From Thermoanaerobacter sp049701115 (GTDB lineage: Bacteria; Bacillota; Thermoanaerobacteria; Thermoanaerobacterales; Thermoanaerobacteraceae): 64,000 nt of DNA. The stretch is taken from contig NZ_JBNATX010000005.1 of the NCBI RefSeq assembly GCF_049701115.1, positions 1 through 64,000 of the forward strand, read 5' to 3'. This document shows positions 25,585-33,688 of the stretch, piece after piece. The stretch's first letter is position 1; each line of letters starts with the position of its first letter. A model generated the notes under the pieces. That model was not told the DNA's origin, made no database searches, and saw only the letters and a list, made by a program, of their open reading frames with translations. A program made the position numbers and the translations under genes.

Positions 25585-26965
25585 AATTATACACCTGCTC
25601 TTTTATTTTTTCTAAAGGATAGTTGCCATCAAAACATCCCGTGCATATGGAATTAAATCCCAAACTCCTCTTGAGTCCTTCAATGCTCAAAAAATAGAGG
25701 CTGTCAGCTCCTATGGCTCTTCTTATTTCTTCTACTGACATCTTAGCTCCAATTAGTTCTTTTCGCGAAGGAGTATCTATCCCAAAATAACAAGGATATT
25801 TAACTGGTGGCGAACTTATTCTCACATGTACTTCTTTTGCTCCACCGTCCTTCAGCAAAGATACTAGCCTTTTCATGGTGGTTCCCCTCACTATTGAGTC
25901 ATCTATGAGCACCACCCTTTTCCCCTTAACAAGCTCTTTTAGCACATTTAATTTTATCTTAACTCCTATTTCTCTTTCTTTTTGGTCTGGAGCAATGAAA
26001 GTTCTCCCGATGTACTTGTTTTTTATAAGGCCATCTCCAATTGGTATGCCGGATTCGATAGAGTATCCTCTAGCAGCAGCAACACCAGAATCCGGAACGG
26101 GTACCACAAGGTCCGCCTCCAGCGGAGATTCTCTTGCCAGCATCTTGCCCATTTCCAGCCTTGCAAAATAAACATTTCTTCCTTCCATTATGCTGTCGGG
26201 TCTCGCAAAGTAGATATACTCAAATACACAGGGCATCTTTTTCTCCGAAACCTCATCTTTATAGGAAGTGAGTCCATTTTCATCAATTACCACAATTTCT
26301 CCTGGCTCCACATCCCTTATAAGTTCTGCTCCAATCACATCAAAAGCACAAGACTCCGATGAAATGAAGTAAGTATCTTCTTTCTTTCCTATGCACAAAG
26401 GCCTTATACCATGAAAATCTCTTACTCCTATTAGTTTACGGTCTGTCATAATCACCAAAGAATACGAACCTTCAATTTCTCTCATAGACTCTTTTATGGC
26501 TTGTATCAACCCTTTGTGAAAATTTTTAGCTATGAGGTGGAGTATTATTTCTGTATCGCTGGTGGTCTGAAAAATTCGCCCTTCCTCTTCAAGACTTATT
26601 CTTAACTCCTCTGCATTCACCAGATTCCCATTGTGAGCTATTGCCATATACTCCCTTCTAAAATTGGCAACAAGGGGCTGAGCATTGACAATCCCCTTGC
26701 TGCCCGCCGTTGAATACCTTACATGCCCTATGCCGAGTCTGCCCTCAAGTGCTTTTAGATTTTCTTTGGCAAATACTTCTGTTACAAGTCCAAGGCCTTT
26801 TATGAAATTCACTTTTTCTCCATTGTATACAGCAATTCCAGCACTTTCCTGACCTCTGTGCTGAAGCGCTTGAAGTCCATAGTAAATATAAGAAACTACT
26901 GAAGAAGAAAAACTAAAAGCCCCAAAAACACCGCATTCTTCCCTTAACTTTTTTCCAATTCCCAT
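25574..26965 (-). CDS. purF: Amidophosphoribosyltransferase
   Basis: A 463-residue committed-step enzyme of purine synthesis, using PRPP and glutamine. A ten-residue propeptide precedes the catalytic Cys in EECGVFGAF, as in Bacillus-type PurF, and four cysteines (including the C-terminal NSICTGCFDGNYP) fit the 4Fe-4S cluster of that class. The PRPP loop VVLIDDSIVRGTTM and PDSGVAAARGYSIESGIP are intact. PRPP is also the ligand predicted for the operon's second riboswitch aptamer. Confidence 0.96.
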   Translation of the reverse strand: MGIGKKLREECGVFGAFSFSSSVVSYIYYGLQALQHRGQESAGIAVYNGEKVNFIKGLGLVTEVFAKENLKALEGRLGIGHVRYSTAGSKGIVNAQPLVANFRREYMAIAHNGNLVNAEELRISLEEEGRIFQTTSDTEIILHLIAKNFHKGLIQAIKESMREIEGSYSLVIMTDRKLIGVRDFHGIRPLCIGKKEDTYFISSESCAFDVIGAELIRDVEPGEIVVIDENGLTSYKDEVSEKKMPCVFEYIYFARPDSIMEGRNVYFARLEMGKMLARESPLEADLVVPVPDSGVAAARGYSIESGIPIGDGLIKNKYIGRTFIAPDQKEREIGVKIKLNVLKELVKGKRVVLIDDSIVRGTTMKRLVSLLKDGGAKEVHVRISSPPVKYPCYFGIDTPSRKELIGAKMSVEEIRRAIGADSLYFLSIEGLKRSLGFNSICTGCFDGNYPLEKIKEQVYNYEV

Positions 26966-29133
26966 TTTATTCTCCCTCTCCAGGCCTTTTCTATTTCTTC
27001 TAACCGAAGGTCTATAACTTTTTTACCATTTATCTCGATCATCATCCTGTCCCCTCCTACAATTCCTATTTTTTGAACGGGTATCCCATACTTCTCTATT
27101 AACTTTAATGCATTCTCTAATTTATCAGGTTTTAAACTCACTACTGCCCTAGATTGAGATTCAGAAAACAATTCTAAATCCTCCCTTAAAGAAGTAGTGA
27201 GAGATACTCTTGCACCTTTCCCTCCGGAAAGAGCACATTCCATAAGTGTTACAGCCAATCCCCCTTCTGAAATATCGTGAGCAGACTCAATAAGCCCTTT
27301 ATTTATAAGCTCGATTATACACTCATGAAGCTTCTTTTCTCTTTCAAAATCTAGCTGTGGAGGATTACCTTTTACAATTCCGAAATTAACTTTTAGATAT
27401 TCACTTCCTCCAATCTCTCCCCTGTTTTCTCCTAAAACGAGAACAAGGTCCCCTTCGCTTTTGAAGTCCATTGTGCAAATCTTTGATATATCTTCTACAA
27501 TGCCAGCCATACCTATTATAGGGGTTGGATATATGGGCCCTTTTTCTGTTTCGTTATAAAGGCTGACATTTCCACTTACAACCGGAAGCCCAAGTTCTTC
27601 ACAGGCTTTTGCAATTCCTATTATAGAATTTTTAAGCTGCCAGTACATCTCTTCTTTTTCAGGATTTCCAAAATTCAAGCCGTCTGTAACACCTATAGGA
27701 ATAGCCCCTACCATTGTGAGATTTCTTGCTGCCTCTGCCACTGCTATCTGAGAACCAATGTAAGGGTCTAAATAACAGTAACGACCATTGCCATCTGTTG
27801 TAAAAGCAATTCCTTTATTCGTTCCATCTATTCTCACCACTCCTGCATCCATTCCCGGACCAATTACTACAGCAGGATTACTTTCAAATTGGCCATAAAT
27901 CCATTCCTTGCTGCAGATATTCAGTGAAGTCAGTAACTTTTTCAAAACTTCATTAAAATCCTCTGGCATAGGTAGTTTTTCCACTTTAAGACTGTTTAAA
28001 TCTTTCTGCCATGAAGGGACTTTTTCCTCCCTTATATACTGGGGAGCCTCTGTCAGAGACTTCGCTGGCACTTCCGCTACTATTTCACCTTCTTTTAAAA
28101 CCCTTATCATTCCATCTTCGGTGACTTTGCCTATAACTGAAAAATTAACTCCCCACTTTTTAAAAATGTCCTCTACTTCTTCTCTTCTATTTTTATCTAT
28201 GACCATAAGCATCCTTTCCTGCGTCTCGGAAAGCATTATTTCAAAAGGAGTCATCCCATCCTCTGCAAGAGGTACACTGTCAAGGTTAATCTCCATGCCT
28301 ACTCCTCCTCTTGCAGCCATTTCGCTAGAAGAGGAAGTCAAACCCGCTGCCCCCATGTCCTGTACTGCCACAACAGCTCCTGTTTCAAAAGCTTCTAAAC
28401 ATGCCTCCATCAACAATTTTTCTAACCCAGCATCACCTTTTGGAACAGAGGAATCCCTCTTTCCCTCTTCTAACTGTTGTGAAGCAAAGCTCGCTCCTCC
28501 TACCCCATCTCTTCCTGTCCTGGCACCTACCAGTACAACTAAATTTCCTATTCCTTCTGCTCTTCCTTTCTGTATCTTCTCTTTCTCTACTATACCTGCG
28601 CACATAGCATTTACCAGCGGGTTTCCACTATAACTTTCCTCAAAATACGTCTCTCCTCCTACAGTGGGAATTCCTACCTCGTTGCCGTAATAAGCCAGGC
28701 CTTTCACTACTTCTTGAAGAAGGAACTTTACTTTTTCATCATTAAGTTCTCCAAATCTAAGTGAAGAAAGAAGAGCAATAGGACGTGCCCCCATTGTAAA
28801 TATATCCCTTATTATACCTCCTGCTCCAGTGGCAGCACCATTGTATGGATCAACAGCAGAAGGATGATTATGACTTTCAATCTTCATCACAAGGGCAAGT
28901 CCATCCCCAATGTCCAAAATTCCTGCATTTTCTCCCGGCCCTTGTATAACCCTTTCTCCTCTTGTAGGAAGATACTTCAACAAAGGCTTTGAATTCTTAT
29001 AAGAGCAATGTTCAGACCACATAGCGCTGTACATTCCAAGTTCTGTAAGATTGGGTTCTCTCCCCAAGTCTTCAACTATCTTTCTGTACTCCTCATCTGT
29101 GAGTCCCAATTTAATCCAGATTTTTTCTTCCAT
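26944..29133 (-). CDS. purL: Phosphoribosylformylglycinamidine synthase, PurL subunit (small form)
   Basis: A 729-residue protein with the small-PurL markers MYSAMWSEHCSYKNSKP, KIESHNHPSAVDPYNGAATGAGGI and SCTEHDISEGGLAV-like SAHDISEGGLAVTLME. Small PurL converts FGAR to FGAM only in a complex with PurS and the glutaminase PurQ; no glutaminase domain is present here, and neither purS nor purQ lies in this otherwise complete operon. Those must be elsewhere in the genome. It overlaps purF by 22 bases. Confidence 0.95.
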   Translation of the reverse strand: MEEKIWIKLGLTDEEYRKIVEDLGREPNLTELGMYSAMWSEHCSYKNSKPLLKYLPTRGERVIQGPGENAGILDIGDGLALVMKIESHNHPSAVDPYNGAATGAGGIIRDIFTMGARPIALLSSLRFGELNDEKVKFLLQEVVKGLAYYGNEVGIPTVGGETYFEESYSGNPLVNAMCAGIVEKEKIQKGRAEGIGNLVVLVGARTGRDGVGGASFASQQLEEGKRDSSVPKGDAGLEKLLMEACLEAFETGAVVAVQDMGAAGLTSSSSEMAARGGVGMEINLDSVPLAEDGMTPFEIMLSETQERMLMVIDKNRREEVEDIFKKWGVNFSVIGKVTEDGMIRVLKEGEIVAEVPAKSLTEAPQYIREEKVPSWQKDLNSLKVEKLPMPEDFNEVLKKLLTSLNICSKEWIYGQFESNPAVVIGPGMDAGVVRIDGTNKGIAFTTDGNGRYCYLDPYIGSQIAVAEAARNLTMVGAIPIGVTDGLNFGNPEKEEMYWQLKNSIIGIAKACEELGLPVVSGNVSLYNETEKGPIYPTPIIGMAGIVEDISKICTMDFKSEGDLVLVLGENRGEIGGSEYLKVNFGIVKGNPPQLDFEREKKLHECIIELINKGLIESAHDISEGGLAVTLMECALSGGKGARVSLTTSLREDLELFSESQSRAVVSLKPDKLENALKLIEKYGIPVQKIGIVGGDRMMIEINGKKVIDLRLEEIEKAWRGRIKWELEKS

Positions 29134-29171
29134 TTTAACACTCCCTTTTAAGTTAAAATTTTCTAAACCTC

Positions 29172-29876
29172 TTACTTTTCAAGTCTTTTTAAGATTTCGA
29201 AATACGCCTCTTCTACTTGACCCAAATCCCTTCTAAACCTGTCTTTATCAAGTTTTTTCATGGTATCCTTATCCCACAACCTGCAGGTATCAGGCGAGAT
29301 TTCATCTGCCAATAAGATTTTTCCTTCTTTTTTCCCAAACTCCAGTTTAAAATCCACGAGTATTATATCTCTTTTCAAAAAATACTCTGACAACAGGTCG
29401 TTTATCGTAAATGCCATTTCCTTTATTTTCGAAACTTCTTGCTCTGTAGCCAGCTCTAAAGCAGCAATGTGATATTCATTTATCATTGGATCTCCTAATT
29501 CATCACTTTTATAGCAAAATTCAAGCACAGGCTTTTTAAATTTGATCCCCTCTGTAAGCCCTAATCTCTTGCAAATGCTCCCTGCTGCATAATTTCTGAT
29601 GATTACTTCAATAGGAAATATATCCACCATTTTAACAAGCATTTCTCTATCTCCAAGCCTTTTTATATAGTGAGTTTCAATTCCGTTCTTTTCTAGAAAT
29701 TCAAACAGTATCGCTGAAACTTTATTGTTTACCATCCCTTTCCCTTCTATTATTCCTCTTTTTTTGCCATCAAAAGCTGTAGCTTCATCTTTGTACTCTA
29801 TTATGTACACCCCTTGCTCATCTGTTTTGTACAACCTCTTTGCCTTCCCTTCATAAACCATCTCTCTTTTCTCCAT
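29172..29876 (-). CDS. purC: SAICAR synthase
   Basis: A 234-residue ligase joining aspartate to CAIR. YEGKAKRLYKTDEQG at the N terminus, EVIIRNYAAGSICKR, LVDFKLEFGKK and LADEISPDTCRLWD are the standard signatures. Length is normal for the short bacterial form. The gene lies between purE and purL, where purS and purQ are often found in other Bacillota; the spacers here are 72 and 38 bases and hold neither. Confidence 0.96.
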   Translation of the reverse strand: MEKREMVYEGKAKRLYKTDEQGVYIIEYKDEATAFDGKKRGIIEGKGMVNNKVSAILFEFLEKNGIETHYIKRLGDREMLVKMVDIFPIEVIIRNYAAGSICKRLGLTEGIKFKKPVLEFCYKSDELGDPMINEYHIAALELATEQEVSKIKEMAFTINDLLSEYFLKRDIILVDFKLEFGKKEGKILLADEISPDTCRLWDKDTMKKLDKDRFRRDLGQVEEAYFEILKRLEK

Positions 29877-29948
29877 TTCACTTCCTCCTCGTTAATTATT
29901 TGACATCCTACCTTCTTTTTCTTTCCCAAGGCAATTTTCACTGGCAAA

Positions 29949-30416
29949 TTACTCTTGACTATTTAATACTTCCTGAGCCATTCTTTCTCTATACTCTGCA
30001 AGTCTTTCTCTAAGATAAGGGTATTTTAAAGAAAGGATGTGACATGCTAAAAGAGCGGCATTTTCAGCACCATCTATGGCAACCGTAGCAACGGGAATAC
30101 CTTTAGGCATTTGAACTATGGAAAGAAGGGAGTCAAGCCCATCAAGAGTAGAAGATTTTATTGGCAGACCAATTACAGGAAGCAACGTATAAGACGCAAT
30201 CACCCCTGGTAGATGAGCAGCTTTTCCCGCTGCTGCTATTATAAGGTCATAATACTTTTCTGCCTCTACCGCAAATTCCTGCGTCTCAAAAGGCGTTCGA
30301 TGTGCAGAAAGGACCTTTAGTTCATAAGAAATCTCAAACTCTTCTAAAATATCTATGCATCTTTTAATAATTGGAAGGTCCGACTTACTCCCTACCACCA
30401 CTGCCACCTTTGGCAT
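29949..30416 (-). CDS. purE: N5-carboxyaminoimidazole ribonucleotide mutase
   Basis: A 155-residue carboxylase with VAVVVGSKSDLPIIKRCIDIL, the catalytic SAHRTP (near residue 42) and AAAGKAAHLPGVIASYTLLPVIGLPI. Class I enzymes work with PurK to make N5-CAIR; no purK is present in the operon, so PurK is elsewhere or this enzyme uses AIR and CO2 directly, as class II enzymes do. The sequence alone does not settle it for me. Confidence 0.94.
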   Translation of the reverse strand: MPKVAVVVGSKSDLPIIKRCIDILEEFEISYELKVLSAHRTPFETQEFAVEAEKYYDLIIAAAGKAAHLPGVIASYTLLPVIGLPIKSSTLDGLDSLLSIVQMPKGIPVATVAIDGAENAALLACHILSLKYPYLRERLAEYRERMAQEVLNSQE

Positions 30417-30447
30417 TTTTTACTCCTCCTCTGAAATTGATGAATAA

Positions 30448-30466
30448 GAGGGGATACCCCCCTCTC
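30448..30466 (-). promoter_or_regulatory. Intercistronic hairpin between the permease gene and purE
   Basis: GAGGGG and CCCCTC pair around a short loop immediately after the permease stop codon. No U-run follows, so it may tune purE expression or mRNA stability rather than stop transcription. Confidence 0.4.
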
Positions 30467-31799
30467 ATCTTAAAATAAAGTTTATGGCAAAAGCAAAAGC
30501 GATCACATACATCATCCAGTGGATTTCTTTATACCGCCCTGATAATAGTTTAACCAGCGTATAAGAAATAAATCCCAATCCCAAACCCGTCGCTATACTA
30601 TAAGTAAGGGGCATCCCCACTATAGTGATAAAAGCAGGAAAGGCTTCTGTAAAGTCATCAAAGTTTATGTGTACTATTTCCGTCATCATCAAAGCTCCCA
30701 CTATTACCAGAGCAGGAGCAGTAGCAAATGCTGGAACCAATCCTACCAGTGGAGCTATGAAAAGGGCTAACAGGAAAAATACCGCTACTGTAATACCTGT
30801 CAATCCCGTTTTTCCTCCTTCTGCAATTCCCGCAGCGCTTTCAATATATGAGGTTACAGTACATGTACCCAAAATTGGAGAAATCATCGTCCCAATGGAA
30901 TCAGAAATAAAAGCTCTTCCCAAAGCAGGAGGTTCTCCTTTTTCTTCAAGCAATCCTGCTTTTTTAAGGAGCCCCATCAGGGTACCCATATTGTCAAAAA
31001 GCTCAACTATTGTAAAAGTAAAGATTATGTTTAAAAGTCCATAATGGAACGCTCCTATGATGTCGAGTTTCCCAAATGTAGGAGCAAGGCTTGGTATACT
31101 AAAGCTTATTACATCACTTAAACTTTTAGGAAGGGGTGAAACGCCAAATATCATGGCTACTACTGTAGTAGTTAAAATTGATATTATTAAAGCGCCTCTA
31201 ACACCTCTTGATATCAAAACGGCTGCCAGTATGAGTCCAAAAATAGAAAGTAAAGTCTCTGGCTTTAAAATATGCCCAAAAGCTACAAGTGTAGCATCAG
31301 ATTTTACAACTATTCCCGCGTTTATAAGTCCTATAAAAGCTATGAAAAGTCCTATCCCCACAGGAATGGCTGCCCTCAATGAAGAAGGTACAGCTTCTAT
31401 TATCCAGCTTCTTATTCTGGTGACAGTAAGAATTAAAAAGACCACTCCTGAAAAAAACACTGCTCCTAACGCCACGGTCCAGTGAAGTCCAAACTGTTTA
31501 ACCACTGTATAAGTAAAGAAAGCATTTAAACCCATACCGGGAGCCACTGCGATAGGATAATTTGCAAGAAGTGCCATAAGAGTAGTAGCAATCGCAGAAG
31601 ACCATATAGTAGCAGCTATTGCCGCCTCTTTCGGAATTCCCGCTTCGCTTAAAATTTGCGGATTTACAAAAATTATATAAGCTAAAGTAATGAAAGTAGT
31701 AGCACCTGCTAAAATTTCTGTCTTGACATCTGTACTTCTTTCCTGCAATCTAAATATCCTTTCAATTAGACCGTTTGTTTTTGGATGATTGTTTTTCAT
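30465..31799 (-). CDS. NCS2-family guanine/hypoxanthine permease
   Basis: A 444-residue membrane protein with 12-14 hydrophobic segments of the AzgA/PbuG/PbuO type. Markers are TEILAGATTFITLAYIIFVNPQIL, ATNLMALLANYPIAVAPGMGLNAFFTY-like residues near 75-100 (NYPIAVAPGMGLNAFF) and LFDNMGTLMGLLKKAG. It imports purine bases by proton symport. It is the first gene after the tandem riboswitch and is co-transcribed with the biosynthesis genes, so salvage and synthesis share one control. Confidence 0.9.
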   Translation of the reverse strand: MKNNHPKTNGLIERIFRLQERSTDVKTEILAGATTFITLAYIIFVNPQILSEAGIPKEAAIAATIWSSAIATTLMALLANYPIAVAPGMGLNAFFTYTVVKQFGLHWTVALGAVFFSGVVFLILTVTRIRSWIIEAVPSSLRAAIPVGIGLFIAFIGLINAGIVVKSDATLVAFGHILKPETLLSIFGLILAAVLISRGVRGALIISILTTTVVAMIFGVSPLPKSLSDVISFSIPSLAPTFGKLDIIGAFHYGLLNIIFTFTIVELFDNMGTLMGLLKKAGLLEEKGEPPALGRAFISDSIGTMISPILGTCTVTSYIESAAGIAEGGKTGLTGITVAVFFLLALFIAPLVGLVPAFATAPALVIVGALMMTEIVHINFDDFTEAFPAFITIVGMPLTYSIATGLGLGFISYTLVKLLSGRYKEIHWMMYVIAFAFAINFILR

Positions 31800-31834
31800 T
31801 TAGTGTCCTCCTTTTGTAGATTTTTGGAAAAATT

Positions 31835-31876
31835 AAAGCCCGGCAAGAATAGAGTGAAACCTATCCTCCCGGGCTT
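31835..31876 (-). terminator. Intrinsic terminator of the tandem riboswitch
   Basis: AAAGCCCGG and CCGGGCTTT form a stem followed by AATTTTTCC on the minus strand. Its 5' arm overlaps the 3' GCCCGGG segment of the PRPP aptamer, so aptamer folding and terminator folding are mutually exclusive, the arrangement expected of a switch that turns genes on when ligand binds. Confidence 0.85.
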
Positions 31877-31963
31877 TTATCCCTTAGGTGTGGTATGTGG
31901 AAAATCCACATACCTGTACCGCTCGGACCAAGCACCCTTTAAGGGCTGGAACCCTAGGTACAC
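31868..31963 (-). promoter_or_regulatory. ykkC-type PRPP riboswitch aptamer
   Basis: On the mRNA the conserved ykkC-class elements occur in order: ACCTAGGGTTCC, TTGGTCCGAGCGG, a stable variable hairpin (GGTATGTGGATTTTCCACATACC), and AAGGGATAAAAGCCCGGGAGG. The class includes guanidine, ppGpp and PRPP sensors; the PRPP subtype is the one known to follow a guanine aptamer in front of purine genes, described in Thermoanaerobacter and relatives. Position and partner make PRPP the likely ligand. Binding would disrupt the adjoining terminator and switch the purine genes on. Confidence 0.88.
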
Positions 31964-31966
31964 TTT

Positions 31967-32037
31967 CACTCATAGTCGAACAATTTACGGTTGTTCGGTA
32001 GAGACTCCCAAGCCATATCCTTGGGATTATATGAGCG
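31967..32037 (-). promoter_or_regulatory. Guanine-type purine riboswitch aptamer
   Basis: The minus strand carries the purine-aptamer core: a P1 stem (GCTCATA with TATGAGT), ATAATCCCAAGGATATGGCTTGGGAG, TCTCTACC, CCGTAAATTGTTCG and GACTATG. The specificity nucleotide (complement of position 31975) is C, which selects guanine or hypoxanthine rather than adenine. It comes first on the transcript, only a few bases before the PRPP aptamer, and should favour termination when guanine is abundant. Confidence 0.93.
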
Positions 32038-32060
32038 CATATATTAAGTTTTCTAGTTAC

Positions 32061-32089
32061 ATCTTATCAAACTGCAAACAAAAAGTCAA
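32061..32089 (-). promoter_or_regulatory. Sigma-A promoter of the purine operon
   Basis: TTGACT and TAAGAT are 17 bases apart on the minus strand, ending about 24 bases before the guanine aptamer. The 336-base gap between the permease gene and guaA is thus filled by promoter, two aptamers and terminator. Confidence 0.6.
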
Positions 32090-32134
32090 GAGTAAATCCG
32101 AATTTTTTATAAAATTTAAATTTTAACGTTCGTA

Positions 32135-33673
32135 TTATTCCCACTCTATCGTAGCCGGTGGTTTTGATGTTATATCGTAAAGTACCCTGTTGACACCAGG
32201 CACTTCATTTGTAATGCTTGTAGATATGCTTTCTAAAACTTCATAGGGAAGCTTTGTCCAATCTGCTGTCATACCATCCACGCTATCTACAACCCTCAGT
32301 ATAATCGCATACCCGTAGGTTCTCTCGTCCCCCATTACCCCCACACTCTTTATACCAGGCAAAATAGCAAAAGATTGCCATACTTTATTATACCATCCAA
32401 ACCTTTTCATCTCCCGTTGAACTATGCTGTCAGCGAGCCTTAAAATTTCCAGTTTCTCTTCCGTAACCTCTCCTACAATCCTAACCGCCAATCCTGGTCC
32501 CGGGAAAGGCTGTCTATAAAGTATCTCGTCTGGAATCCCCAGTTCTTTTCCTACCTGCCTTACTTCATCCTTAAACAACATTCTTAGAGGTTCAATGAGC
32601 TCGAATCCAATGTTTTCGGGAAGTCCTCCCACATTGTGATGGCTTTTTATAGTGGATGAAATCCCATGACCACTTTCAATTACATCTGGATACAATGTCC
32701 CCTGCACTAAAAATTTTACATCGCCGATTTTCAAAGCTTCCTCTTTAAAGACCTCTATGAAAACATTTCCAATTATCTTCCTTTTTTCCTCCGGGTCAGT
32801 GACTCCTTTAAGCCTTGATAAAAATTTATCCTTTGCATCTACCCGTATTATGTTCATGTCGTAATTTTTTCTAAAAGTTTCAATAACCATATCCCCTTCA
32901 TTAGCTCTAAGAAGCCCTGTATCTACAAATATGCATACAAGCTGGTCATGTATGGCTCTATCCACAAGAACAGCAGCAACAGCCGAATCTACTCCTCCAG
33001 AAAGGGCACAAACAGCTTTATGATTACCTACTCTAGCTCGTACTTCTTTTACCGTCTGCTCTATTAAAGATTCCATCGTCCAATCGGCAGAACAGTCGCA
33101 AACCTCAAAAAGGAAATTCCGTATTATTTCTGTGCCCCTGTGGGTATGAGAAACTTCTGGATGAAACTGAACACCATATAGTTTTTTTTCTACATTGGCA
33201 ATCGCCGCAATCGGACAGTTGTCGGTAGAAGCTACAACCTTAAAACCTGGAGGAGGAAGTTCAATCTGATCTGTGTGGCTCATCCATACGATAGTATCTC
33301 TCTCTATACCTTTAAAAAGGGGAATTGTATTGTTTATCACGACCTCCGTCTTTCCGTACTCCCTCACAGGAGCTGGTGCAACCCTACCGCCTAAAAGTTC
33401 GGTCATAAGCTGCGCACCATAGCATATGCCCAAAACAGGATATCCAAGCTCAAATATCTCTTTATCACACTTGGGAGCATTCTTTACATATACGCTTGAC
33501 GGCCCTCCTGAAAGCACAATCCCCTTGGGATCTATTTTCTTTACTTCCTCCGGAGGAATGTCATAGGGTACAATTTCACAATACACATTAGCCTCCCTTA
33601 TCCTTCTTGCAATAAGCTGGGTATATTGGCCTCCAAAGTCCAAAATCAAGATGGTTTCACGCTTAATCCCCAT
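32135..33673 (-). CDS. guaA: GMP synthase (glutamine-hydrolysing)
   Basis: About 512 residues from the ATG eight bases after GAGGAGG. The N-terminal glutaminase has ILGICYGAQLM-type GICYGAQL (catalytic Cys near residue 85) and GVQFHPEVSHT; the synthetase domain has the P-loop ALSGGVDSAVAAVL; the C-terminal dimerisation domain ends PPATIEWE. It converts XMP to GMP and lies 15 bases downstream of guaB, so the two form a unit for guanine-nucleotide synthesis. Confidence 0.96.
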   Translation of the reverse strand: MGIKRETILILDFGGQYTQLIARRIREANVYCEIVPYDIPPEEVKKIDPKGIVLSGGPSSVYVKNAPKCDKEIFELGYPVLGICYGAQLMTELLGGRVAPAPVREYGKTEVVINNTIPLFKGIERDTIVWMSHTDQIELPPPGFKVVASTDNCPIAAIANVEKKLYGVQFHPEVSHTHRGTEIIRNFLFEVCDCSADWTMESLIEQTVKEVRARVGNHKAVCALSGGVDSAVAAVLVDRAIHDQLVCIFVDTGLLRANEGDMVIETFRKNYDMNIIRVDAKDKFLSRLKGVTDPEEKRKIIGNVFIEVFKEEALKIGDVKFLVQGTLYPDVIESGHGISSTIKSHHNVGGLPENIGFELIEPLRMLFKDEVRQVGKELGIPDEILYRQPFPGPGLAVRIVGEVTEEKLEILRLADSIVQREMKRFGWYNKVWQSFAILPGIKSVGVMGDERTYGYAIILRVVDSVDGMTADWTKLPYEVLESISTSITNEVPGVNRVLYDITSKPPATIEWE

Positions 33674-33688
33674 CAAAGTATCCTCCTC

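Noticed and set aside
27908..28633. 241-codon plus-strand frame inside purL
   Set aside because: It is fully antisense to a clearly conserved enzyme and its translation is Ser/Pro-rich low complexity typical of shadow frames.
31868..31963. Guanidine (ykkC subtype 1) riboswitch
   Set aside because: Guanidine switches precede SugE-like or urea carboxylase genes; this one follows a guanine aptamer and precedes purine genes, which fits the PRPP subtype. A covariance search would settle it.
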